NCBI GenBank assembly: GCA_964580315.1
Contig: CAZOKH010000062.1
Span: 1 to 21,466 of the forward strand
Length of the DNA stretch: 21,466 nucleotides
Source of the DNA: CAZOKH01 sp964580315
GTDB taxonomy: Bacteria > Chloroflexota > Anaerolineae > Anaerolineales > Anaerolineaceae
Reading direction: 5' to 3'
Positions within the stretch are counted from its first letter, which is position 1, and every line of letters begins with the position of its first letter. The translations under genes and the position numbers were made by a program. This document shows positions 7,799 through 15,093 of this stretch, piece after piece. The notes under the pieces are model-generated. The model was not told where the DNA came from, ran no database searches, and saw only the letters and a list, made by a program, of their open reading frames with translations.

Positions 7799-9385
7799 AT
7801 GGCTGAAGCCCTGTTGCGCGTTTCAGATTTGTCGAAACGTTTTGACAGCCTTTTGGCGTTGAGTGATATCTCTTTTTCGCTTGAACCGGGTGAAGTGCTG
7901 GGGGTGGTGGGAAGACACGGTGCAGGCAAAACCACCTTGCTGCAAATCATTAGCGGTAATGCCACGCCGTCCAGCGGCAGCATGTTTTTTAATGGGCGAG
8001 AAGGTTTCTTCACATCTCCGGCTGAAGCTCGCAAGCACGGCATCGAACTGGTTCATCAAATTCCGCTGTTAACCGAGCAACTGGATATTGTCCATAACAT
8101 ATACCTTGGACGCGAAATCTGCTGGCCGCCGGTAGTGGGATTCCCGGCCTGGGGAAGGATGTACAGCGAAGCCAAAAAAATGCTGGCAGATTTCGATATA
8201 TCTCCCAGCATGCTGCAAGTTCGCACGGGAAACCTTTCGGATGAGCAAAGACAGGTGGTGGCAATAGCCCGGGCTTTATGTTGTCCGCCAAAATTGCTGC
8301 TGCTGGATGATTCACTGGCTACATTGAGTTTTCAAAGGCAGCAAATTTTGCTGGAGCATATTAAGAAGCTGGCTGATCAGGGTGTCGGTATCATTATCAG
8401 CAGCGATAATCTCAAACACTTGTTCAGCGTTACACACCGCATTCTAATCTTGTATGAAAGCAGGTTGTCGGCTGACCGTTTGACGGCAGAATGTACGCCA
8501 CGCGATATCGTGGAATTGATTGTCGGCAATACCGATCCGGAACAGGTCACACCCATTATCTGGGCGTTGGAAAGTTATCACACTGCCCAGCAGAAAACCA
8601 GCGAGCTGCAGAAGATTCAAACAGCGTTACATAAAAGCCTCAAAGCAAGCGATTCGTTGAACCGCCAACTGGTTGAGAGGTTGAGCGCGCAAGTGAAGGC
8701 GCTGGATAAACTGAATGCCGCCCTGCAAGAAACGCAAAGGCGCTTGCTTACAGAAAGCGAAGAAGAGCGCAAAGCCATTGCTCGAGAATTGCACGACCAG
8801 GTTATTCAAGATTTGTTGAGTTTCAACTACCGGCTGGAAGAGGCTGAGGGGAATGAAATATCAGCAGAGCAGCGCCAGGAACTGGCCGAGATACGCAACA
8901 GCATTCGTGAGGTGATTAGTGATTTGCGGCAAATGTGCCGCGATTTGCGCCCCCCGACGATTGACAACCTGGGACTGTCATCGGCAATTCGCTCATTGGC
9001 GCAAGAATGGGCAGAGCGAAACAGCGTTGACTTGCAACTGGAAATTGACCCTGCCATGGGAAGATTACCCGTAGCCATTGAACTTTCTGTTTTTCGCATT
9101 GTTCAGGAAGGGTTGAATAATATCCGCAAGCATGCAGCGGCGCAAAATGTTCGTTTGATTGTGGAACGCACTCCTACCGACAGTATTCATTTACGCATTG
9201 AAGATGATGGGCAGGGCATGACATCTACGGCAGATCTGGCGAAACTAACCGCCAATAAACATTTTGGACTGGTTGGCATCAGTGAACGGGCAGCTCTGCT
9301 GGGCGGAACGATGCAAATCACCTCACCGGGTGACGGGGGAACCATCCTGGAAATAGAAATTCCCAGTCCATATCCTTCGGCTTAG
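7799..9385 (+). CDS. ABC ATPase domain fused to DegS/NarX-type histidine kinase
   Basis: This 528-residue protein has two parts. Residues 1-245 form an ABC NBD with an intact Walker A (GRHGAGKTT, 38-46) and Q-loop Gln87. The signature is weakened (LSDEQ, 146-150), Asp171 replaces the catalytic Glu after LLLLD, and SSD (Asp203) replaces the H-loop. It can probably bind ATP but hydrolyse it poorly. A predicted coiled coil (about 260-325) leads to a HisKA_3 dimerisation helix with phospho-acceptor His332 in ARELHDQ. The HATPase domain follows: N-box EGLNN around 437-441, G1 DDGQG (469-473), G2 FGLVGISERA. There is no membrane segment or receiver domain. It is the last gene of the second sugar operon, eight bases after the permease, with a purine-rich site (GGAAGGTAGG). 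Inference: it docks on the transporter and turns transport state into autophosphorylation, passing phosphate to a NarL-type regulator encoded elsewhere. Confidence 0.9.
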   Translation: MAEALLRVSDLSKRFDSLLALSDISFSLEPGEVLGVVGRHGAGKTTLLQIISGNATPSSGSMFFNGREGFFTSPAEARKHGIELVHQIPLLTEQLDIVHNIYLGREICWPPVVGFPAWGRMYSEAKKMLADFDISPSMLQVRTGNLSDEQRQVVAIARALCCPPKLLLLDDSLATLSFQRQQILLEHIKKLADQGVGIIISSDNLKHLFSVTHRILILYESRLSADRLTAECTPRDIVELIVGNTDPEQVTPIIWALESYHTAQQKTSELQKIQTALHKSLKASDSLNRQLVERLSAQVKALDKLNAALQETQRRLLTESEEERKAIARELHDQVIQDLLSFNYRLEEAEGNEISAEQRQELAEIRNSIREVISDLRQMCRDLRPPTIDNLGLSSAIRSLAQEWAERNSVDLQLEIDPAMGRLPVAIELSVFRIVQEGLNNIRKHAAAQNVRLIVERTPTDSIHLRIEDDGQGMTSTADLAKLTANKHFGLVGISERAALLGGTMQITSPGDGGTILEIEIPSPYPSA

Positions 9386-9401
9386 TTTTGTATGAAAACC
9401 A

Positions 9402-9427
9402 AGACGGCTGGCATTTGCCAGCCGTCT
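9402..9427. terminator. Hairpin between convergent kinase and adhE genes
   Basis: AGACGGCTGGC (9402-9412) and its perfect complement (9417-9427) form an 11-bp GC-rich stem with a 4-base loop. It lies 16 bases after the kinase stop and 20 bases beyond the end of adhE. On the minus strand it is followed by CTTGGTTTTC, a short T-run that fits an adhE terminator. On the plus strand no T-run follows, so termination of the sugar operon there is less certain. Confidence 0.7.
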
Positions 9428-9447
9428 GGTAATTCGGGAGGAGGAAA

Positions 9448-12096
9448 TTATTCTCCGTAGTAAGCTTTCAGGTACATCTCTTTGATTTCGCTGATCAACG
9501 GGTAGCGCGGGTTGGCGCCGGTGCATTGATCATCAAAGGCTTCTTCAGCCAAAGTGTCAACGCGAGCCAGGAATTCTTTCTCATCGATGCCGAACGCTTT
9601 GATGCTTTTGGGAATATCGAGTTTTACTTTGAGGTCTTCAATGGCATTGATCAGGTTGGATACTTTGTCCGTGCTGGTTTCGCCGCCCAACCCCAGGTAT
9701 TCAGCAATGCGCACATAGCGTGATTTGGCATCCGGGTATTCATACTGCGGGAAGGCAGTCTGTTTGGTGGGGTGATTGGTGGCGTTGAATTTGATGACAT
9801 AGGAGATCAACATGGCATTTGCCACACCGTGCGGAATGTGGAAGGCGGCGCCCAGTTTGTGAGCCATGGAGTGGCACACGCCCAGGAATGCGTTGGCAAA
9901 AGCCATGCCCGCCATGGTGGCTGCATTGTGAACTTTTTCGCGGGCGCGAATGTCTTCTGTGCCGTTTTGATAGGCTTTGGGCAGATATTTGAACAAGACG
10001 CGCAGGGCTTCCAAAGCCAGGCTGTTGGTGTAATCGGTTGCCAGAACGGAGGCTATGGCTTCCAGGGCGTGGGTTACCGCGTCGATGCCGGAAGCGGCGG
10101 TGAGGCCTTTGGGCATGCCCATCACCAGTTCGGTGTCGATGATGGCAATGTTGGGGGTGAGGGAATAATCGGCAATGGGATACTTGAAACCGGTGCGATC
10201 ATCGGTCACCACGGCAAATGGGGTGACTTCTGAGCCGGTGCCAGATGTGGTGGGAATGGCCACCATGATGGCCTTGTTGCCGTTGGAGGGAAATTCGTAA
10301 ATTCTCTTGCGAATATCCATGAAACGCAGTGCCAGGCCTTCAAATTTTACATCGGGGTTTTCATATAGCATCCACATGATTTTTGAGGCATCCATGGGAG
10401 AGCCGCCGCCCAGACCAATGATGACATCAGGTTTGAAGGCGTTGATCAATTCGAGGCCCTGGTTGATGGTGGACAGGGTGGGATCCGGTTTTACCTGGTG
10501 GAAGCATTCGCAATCGATGCCCAACGGCTCGAGGACACTGGTGATGCGGTCGGCATAACCCAGGTTGAAAAGGGACGAGTCGGTAACGATGAAAGCGCGT
10601 TTTTTACCTTTGAGCTCTTGCAGGGCAACGGGCAAGCAGCCATATTTTTCGTATATTTTTGGAGGAACACGGAACCAAAGCATATTTTCTCTTCTCTCGG
10701 CAACAGTTTTGATGTTCATAAGATGTTTCACTCCCACATTTTCGCTCACCGAGTTGCCGCCCCAGCTTCCGCAGCCCAGGGTGAGAGAGGGTTCCAGGCG
10801 GAAATTGTAAATGTCGCCGATGGCGCCCTGTGAGGAGGGCATGTTGATCAAGATCCTGCCGGCTTTTACGATGGAACCGTAATAATCCATGCGCTGCCTG
10901 TTCAACTTGTCGGTGTATAACACTGCGGTGTGACCGATGCCGCCGATTTCGACCAGTTTGCGGGCAATTTCAACGCCTTCTTCGAAGGTTTCACATTTGG
11001 TGAGGCCGAGCAGCGGAGAGAGTTTTTCATGCGCAAAGGGTTCAGCCAGTGAAACCTCGCTCAATTCGCCAATCAAAACTTTGGTATAGGCCGGCACTTT
11101 AATTCCTGCCATTTCAGCCACTTTGGTGGCAGGCTGCCCTACAATTTTGGGGTTGACGGTGCCTGTCTTCGGATCAAGGATAATTTGGGCGAGGCTTTCT
11201 TTTTGCTCGGGTGTGAGCAGATGGGCGCCGCGGTATTGAAGTTCTTCGATCGTATCCGCGTAAATGTCTTTGTGAACCACCAGGCATTGCTCTGATGCGC
11301 ACACAACACCATTGTCAAAGGTTTTGCTCATGATGATGGAGTTGACTGCCATGCGAATGTCGGCGGTTTCGTCGATCAGGGCGGGGGTGTTGCCGGCGCC
11401 CACGCCGATGGCAGGTTTTCCGCAAGAGTAAGCGGCTTTCACCAGGCCGGGGCCGCCGGTGGCAAGAATCAGGTTCATATCGCGGTGCGACATGAGATGG
11501 TTGGTCAGTTCGATGCTGGGCGTATCAACCCAACCGATGATGTCTTTGGGTGCGCCGGCTTTGACGGCTGCATCCAGGATGATTTTGGCTGCATGCGCGG
11601 TGGACATGTAAGCACGCGGGTGAGGCGAGAAAATGATGGCGTTGCGTGTTTTGAGTGCAATGAGCGCTTTGAAAATGGTGGTGGAAGTGGGATTGGTGGT
11701 GGGGATGATACCGCAAATGAGGCCCACGGGTTCGGCAAATTTCTGGATGCCAAATGAAGCATCTACTTCGATGATGCCGCATGTTTTGGTGTCGCGGTAT
11801 TTATTGTAGATATATTCTGCCGCAAAGTGGTTTTTGATCACTTTATCTTCCACAATACCCATGCCGGTTTCCGCCACGGCTTCTTTTGCCAAGCTGATGC
11901 GTTCAGCATTGGCGGCAATGGAAGCTTCACGAAAAATTCTATCAACCTGTTCCTGGGAAAATGACGAAAAAACGAGTTGAGCGTTTTTTACGCGTTCAAT
12001 CAGCGCATCCAATTCTTCAATCGTGCTGGCGCCGCCGTTGGACGGCCGTTTGCTTGCAGCCGGGGAACTGGTTTTTTTGGAAGTTGTCTCAGACAT
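9448..12096 (-). CDS. adhE: Bifunctional acetaldehyde-CoA/alcohol dehydrogenase AdhE
   Basis: This 882-residue fermentative enzyme reduces acetyl-CoA to acetaldehyde and then to ethanol, regenerating NAD+. Residues ~25-460 form the CoA-acylating aldehyde dehydrogenase with catalytic Cys266 in GVVCASEQ. Residues ~475-882 form an iron-dependent alcohol dehydrogenase with GGGSPMDASK for cofactor binding. Candidate metal ligands are Asp672, His676, His742 and His756; their spacing (4, 66, 14) equals that of the E. coli ligands. Length matches E. coli AdhE (891). An in-frame upstream extension exists, but the ATG at 12096 is chosen because AGAGGTG lies six bases before it and the added residues do not resemble AdhE. 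The first ~24 residues are Ser/Thr/Lys-rich, an unusual but probably harmless tail. Proteins of this family form filaments called spirosomes. It is transcribed alone, convergent with the sugar operon. Confidence 0.96.
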   Translation of the reverse strand: MSETTSKKTSSPAASKRPSNGGASTIEELDALIERVKNAQLVFSSFSQEQVDRIFREASIAANAERISLAKEAVAETGMGIVEDKVIKNHFAAEYIYNKYRDTKTCGIIEVDASFGIQKFAEPVGLICGIIPTTNPTSTTIFKALIALKTRNAIIFSPHPRAYMSTAHAAKIILDAAVKAGAPKDIIGWVDTPSIELTNHLMSHRDMNLILATGGPGLVKAAYSCGKPAIGVGAGNTPALIDETADIRMAVNSIIMSKTFDNGVVCASEQCLVVHKDIYADTIEELQYRGAHLLTPEQKESLAQIILDPKTGTVNPKIVGQPATKVAEMAGIKVPAYTKVLIGELSEVSLAEPFAHEKLSPLLGLTKCETFEEGVEIARKLVEIGGIGHTAVLYTDKLNRQRMDYYGSIVKAGRILINMPSSQGAIGDIYNFRLEPSLTLGCGSWGGNSVSENVGVKHLMNIKTVAERRENMLWFRVPPKIYEKYGCLPVALQELKGKKRAFIVTDSSLFNLGYADRITSVLEPLGIDCECFHQVKPDPTLSTINQGLELINAFKPDVIIGLGGGSPMDASKIMWMLYENPDVKFEGLALRFMDIRKRIYEFPSNGNKAIMVAIPTTSGTGSEVTPFAVVTDDRTGFKYPIADYSLTPNIAIIDTELVMGMPKGLTAASGIDAVTHALEAIASVLATDYTNSLALEALRVLFKYLPKAYQNGTEDIRAREKVHNAATMAGMAFANAFLGVCHSMAHKLGAAFHIPHGVANAMLISYVIKFNATNHPTKQTAFPQYEYPDAKSRYVRIAEYLGLGGETSTDKVSNLINAIEDLKVKLDIPKSIKAFGIDEKEFLARVDTLAEEAFDDQCTGANPRYPLISEIKEMYLKAYYGE

Positions 12097-12209
12097 ATTC
12101 ACCTCTCGAATTGGTTCTAAAGAAACGGATAAAGGTACTGTATTGTTCCAAAAGCCTGTCTTGCATCCGGTGTTTTTCCTGATCACCATGCAAGGCGATT
12201 TGTTTATGC

Positions 12210-12235
12210 TGTGACTATTAAATACTTTTTTCACA
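12210..12235. promoter_or_regulatory. TGTGA-N16-TCACA inverted repeat, possible operator
   Basis: TGTGA (12210-12214) and TCACA (12231-12235) are inverted half-sites with centres 21 bases apart, about two helical turns. The site lies about 115-140 bases upstream of the adhE start. The half-sites resemble those of CRP/FNR- or Rex-type regulators, but the spacing fits neither standard site. Short arms in AT-rich DNA could occur by chance. Confidence 0.25.
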
Positions 12236-12350
12236 ATTTATACATCAGCCTGCATGCTAGTAACTTCATCAATGAAAATTTGGATTTAAATGGTGGGGAA
12301 ATCAACAAAATTATTGAGGGGTTCTGTTCTAATATAAATGGCGAAAAACC

Positions 12351-12366
12351 TGGCACGAATCTAGCA
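12351..12366 (+). promoter_or_regulatory. Sigma-54-like -24/-12 element before the APC permease gene
   Basis: TGGCACG at 12351-12357, four bases, then TAGCA at 12362-12366 fit the consensus TGGCACG-N4-TTGCW with one mismatch. The GG and GC dinucleotides have the required 12-base spacing. Transcription would start near 12377, about 30 bases before the ATG. A competing reading is a sigma-70-type promoter with TATAGT (12376-12381) as -10 and a poor -35. Whether this organism has RpoN is unknown. Confidence 0.35.
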
Positions 12367-12407
12367 TAGATGTGATATAGTGTTTAAATCACTCAATCAG
12401 GCGCGCT

Positions 12408-14639
12408 ATGAAAAAACGTCAATTAAAACGGCAATTGAATCTGGGTCAAGTAGTGATGTTGGGATCAGCGGGGACAATTGGAGCCGAAATATTTGTTCTC
12501 ACCGGACACGCGGTAGGTATTGCAGGGCCAGCTTTGTTGTTGGCTCTACTGATTGGGGGATTGTTGTGCTACAGCATTGCATTAAATTATTGTGAGCTGG
12601 CCACCACCTACCCGGAAACGGGCGGCGCCATGACGTATGTGCGCGAAGCATGGGGAAAAGGTTTGGCCTCTTTCCTGGTCGGGTCTATGGATTGCGTTTC
12701 CAGCACATTTTATTGCGCCCTGTCTGCGGTTGGTTTTGCATACTCTTTGCAAATTTTCATTCCATCCCTGCCGATTGTGGCAACAGCGATTTCCATTATT
12801 GTGGTATTCACTTTGCTCAACATTCTGGGCGTGACGAATGTGGGTAATGTGCAAAATATACTGGGGGGGATGCTGCTCACCATATTGGTGGGATATATTG
12901 TGATCGGTTTCCTGTCTGCAAAGGGGTTTCACTGGGACGTGTTTTTGCCGGACGGGCGTTTCTTTATTTACAAAGATTCGTGGACAAACCTGGTTCATAT
13001 TTTCCGTTCCATAGCACTTATCTTTGCGGCATATATCGGCTTTGAAGTCATTGCAGATGATGCAGAAGAGATCAAAGACCCGGAAAAGAATATCCCGTGC
13101 GGTATCTTAATCAGCCTGACTTTAATCGTTTTGGTATATATGTTGGTGGCTTTTATTACGATGGGTGTGCTTCCGTGGCAACAACTGGCAGGGTCTGAAA
13201 CGGCATTATCAGATGCTGTAAAGATCTTCATTCCCGGATGGGGTGCGCCTGTGATGGCGATTGCGGGAATTACCGCCACATTAACCTCGATCAATGCATC
13301 CATGCTCAGCGCCACGCGTGAGGCTTTTACCCTTAGCCGGGATGAAGTTTGGCCGCGTGCGCTGTCGCGATTGAGCCGTTTTCGCACTCCGATTGTATCC
13401 ATTTTATTTGTCGGGATTTTGAGTGCACTGGTTGCATCACTGGGAATCGTAGATTTCCTCAGTTATATATGCAGCGCGGGTTATTTATACGTGTTGTTTA
13501 ATGCCAGCCTGGCAATGGTTACGCTACGCAAGAAATACCCTGATTTAAAGCGGCCGTTTAAAGTGGCTTTCTTTCCATTAACGGCGTACATTGCGGCTGG
13601 TTCATGTATTTTTATTCTTCTTTTCACGGATTGGAAAGCGCTTGTTTTCGGCGCCGGGGTTTTGGTTGTGGGAATGATTTATTTTTATTCTTACCGTCCA
13701 TTGGGCAAAATCATTGCCAGTTCTCAAAAAGCGGCCTCACTGCGTGAAAACCGTATTCTGGTTCCTATTGCCAATCCGCAGTCGGCTTCCCGTTTGATGC
13801 GCATGGCGTCCATCCTTGCCAAAGCTGTGGAAGATACCAGCATTCATGCCCTGGCAGTGGCTCCACAGCGTATGCGGTTTTTAGGACAAACCGGCAATCG
13901 ATTGACCACCTGGCTTGATCCTGAACGCCAGCGCTATTTGGATAAAATTGCCAACGAATCGATCCAAAATGGTGAAGAATTGTTTGCAGAGCTGGTGTCA
14001 GCGCCCAGCGTTGCGCAGGGTATTCTGGAAACCCTGGATAAACACCCCAATGTCAAGCTTATCCTGGCGGGCTGGCCGGGGGCATTGCAAGAAAAAGAAT
14101 TATCGGAAAACCCGGTAAACAAAATTATTCTCAAAGCGCGCACCAATGTGGCGGTTTTGCTGGATCGCGGGATTGAAAACATAACCAATATCCTTGTGCC
14201 GGTCGGCGGCGGCATACATTCCAGGCTGGCTATTCACTTAGCCCACCAGATCGCTCACCAGAGTAATGCACGGGTAACCGCCCTGCGCATTTTTGAGGTT
14301 AGCGGTGATTCGGAAGAGTTGGAAGATCAAACGCTTCTCTTACAGGAAATCATTGAAGAGGAACTGGAAGAGTTGCCGGCAAATTTCAACCTGAAGGTTG
14401 TGAAAAGCGCCAAACTGATTGACGGCATTATGCAAGAGATAAAACAGGAGCACTATGACCTGGTGGTAATTGGCGCGTCAGAAGAATGGGCTATGCAAAC
14501 CCGATTGTTTGGCTCGGTGGATGATTGGATTGCTGAAAAAGTGGACTGCTCTGTATTGATGGTGCGCCGGTTTGAGTCGGTGGCAATGGCCTGGATTAAA
14601 CTGCAAGTGAAGCGTTTAAGTGACGATCGTTCAACTTAA
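12408..14639 (+). CDS. APC-family permease with two C-terminal universal stress domains
   Basis: This 743-residue membrane protein probably carries amino acids or related amines. Residues ~10-428 form the APC transporter with about 12 hydrophobic segments. Diagnostic motifs are GSAGTIGAEIF (19-29), YPETGGAMTYVREAWG (68-83) and GFEVIADDAEEIKDPEKNIP (211-230). Two UspA-like domains follow, about 447-588 (start RILVPIA) and 593-722 (start NILVPVG). The second keeps a near-complete nucleotide-binding loop, GASE-x9-GS (689-703); the first is degenerate. The soluble domains should face the cytoplasm and could gate transport by ATP/AMP or stress state. The start lacks a strong ribosome site (only AGG in TCAGGCGCGCT), but the next in-frame ATG would remove the first transmembrane motif. 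It diverges from adhE and is followed 12 bases later by a small gene. The substrate cannot be assigned. Confidence 0.88.
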   Translation: MKKRQLKRQLNLGQVVMLGSAGTIGAEIFVLTGHAVGIAGPALLLALLIGGLLCYSIALNYCELATTYPETGGAMTYVREAWGKGLASFLVGSMDCVSSTFYCALSAVGFAYSLQIFIPSLPIVATAISIIVVFTLLNILGVTNVGNVQNILGGMLLTILVGYIVIGFLSAKGFHWDVFLPDGRFFIYKDSWTNLVHIFRSIALIFAAYIGFEVIADDAEEIKDPEKNIPCGILISLTLIVLVYMLVAFITMGVLPWQQLAGSETALSDAVKIFIPGWGAPVMAIAGITATLTSINASMLSATREAFTLSRDEVWPRALSRLSRFRTPIVSILFVGILSALVASLGIVDFLSYICSAGYLYVLFNASLAMVTLRKKYPDLKRPFKVAFFPLTAYIAAGSCIFILLFTDWKALVFGAGVLVVGMIYFYSYRPLGKIIASSQKAASLRENRILVPIANPQSASRLMRMASILAKAVEDTSIHALAVAPQRMRFLGQTGNRLTTWLDPERQRYLDKIANESIQNGEELFAELVSAPSVAQGILETLDKHPNVKLILAGWPGALQEKELSENPVNKIILKARTNVAVLLDRGIENITNILVPVGGGIHSRLAIHLAHQIAHQSNARVTALRIFEVSGDSEELEDQTLLLQEIIEEELEELPANFNLKVVKSAKLIDGIMQEIKQEHYDLVVIGASEEWAMQTRLFGSVDDWIAEKVDCSVLMVRRFESVAMAWIKLQVKRLSDDRST

Positions 14640-14651
14640 CCGAGTTTCTCT

Positions 14652-14948
14652 ATGGAAGAAGTTAAACACACTTCCCGCTGTCCAATTTGTAATCAACCTA
14701 AAAATGAAGACCCCCGTTATCCTGATGCCGTTTGCCCGATTTGTGCAAAACAGGCTACAGATGAACAGGGCAGGCCATTAATGTTTTATAATACAGCTGT
14801 GAGCGGCGGCTTTTATGCCGTTGTTCAAGGAAGCAATGAAGTACGGAATACACATATATGTTATATACAGGGAATCAAATGCCGGGCTGATGAAGCTTAT
14901 ATGGGGGGCATTGTCATTGTGCCATTCAGGAAAGATCATGAAAAATAG
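14652..14948 (+). CDS. Small four-cysteine (zinc-ribbon-like) protein
   Basis: This 98-residue soluble protein has two CPIC motifs at Cys10/Cys13 and Cys28/Cys31, spaced as in a zinc ribbon, so it probably binds one zinc. The C-terminal half carries HICYIQGIKCRADEAYMGGIVIVP, a pattern of the type found in small uncharacterised bacterial proteins. No signal peptide or membrane segment is seen. It starts 12 bases after the permease stop, so it is probably cotranscribed, but its ribosome site is weak. Function unknown. The match of two CxxC pairs with a conserved-looking C-terminal core makes a chance reading frame unlikely. Confidence 0.75.
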   Translation: MEEVKHTSRCPICNQPKNEDPRYPDAVCPICAKQATDEQGRPLMFYNTAVSGGFYAVVQGSNEVRNTHICYIQGIKCRADEAYMGGIVIVPFRKDHEK

Positions 14949-14999
14949 TTCATGATGAAATGAGTGGCAAGAAAAAAATTTCGAAAAGATTATTAACGG

Positions 15000-15054
15000 C
15001 TCATTTATCTTGCTTCTCATTCTAATTGTCTATAATAAAAATTAGATAAATGAG
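15000..15054 (+). promoter_or_regulatory. Promoter bracketed by an 11-bp inverted repeat
   Basis: CTCATTTATCT (15000-15010) is perfectly repeated in inverted form at 15044-15054. Between the arms lies TATAAT (15031-15036), a perfect -10 hexamer, with TTGCTT at 15010-15015 as a possible -35 at a short 15-base gap. A nested pair CTAATT (15022-15027)/AATTAG (15040-15045) competes with the outer stem. The start codon of the PAS/HD-GYP gene is 58 bases after the -10. The arms could bind a dimeric regulator on both sides of the promoter. Confidence 0.55.
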
Positions 15055-15093
15055 AAAAAAGTTTTGGTGTCGTCGTAACGGAATGGGATCAGT

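Larger units (their letters stand above)
12097..12407. promoter_or_regulatory. Divergent intergenic region of adhE and APC permease genes
   Basis: This 311-base AT-rich stretch holds no convincing gene. It must contain the adhE promoter (minus strand) and the permease promoter (plus strand). Elements seen inside are TGTGA-N16-TCACA near 12210-12235, a sigma-54-like motif at 12351-12366 and a TATAGT -10-like sequence at 12376. A clear -35/-10 pair for adhE was not found. Confidence 0.6.

Noticed and set aside
7799..9385. ABC-kinase fusion as a frameshift or chimera of two genes
   Set aside because: The frame is continuous, the joining segment is a sensible coiled-coil sequence, and no internal ribosome site and start precedes the kinase core. 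The residue changes in the ABC half also look like adaptation, not random decay.
9772..10233. Plus-strand open frames within adhE (e.g. 153 residues)
   Set aside because: They are antisense to the well-conserved AdhE coding sequence, with no domain or ribosome site.
12097..12234. Longer AdhE start adding 46 residues
   Set aside because: The extra residues do not resemble AdhE, and the ATG at 12096 has a good ribosome site (AGAGGTG) six bases upstream.
12223..12240. Full Rex operator near adhE
   Set aside because: Only one half-site (TTCACAA) is present; the facing half needed for the usual 18-base palindrome does not match.
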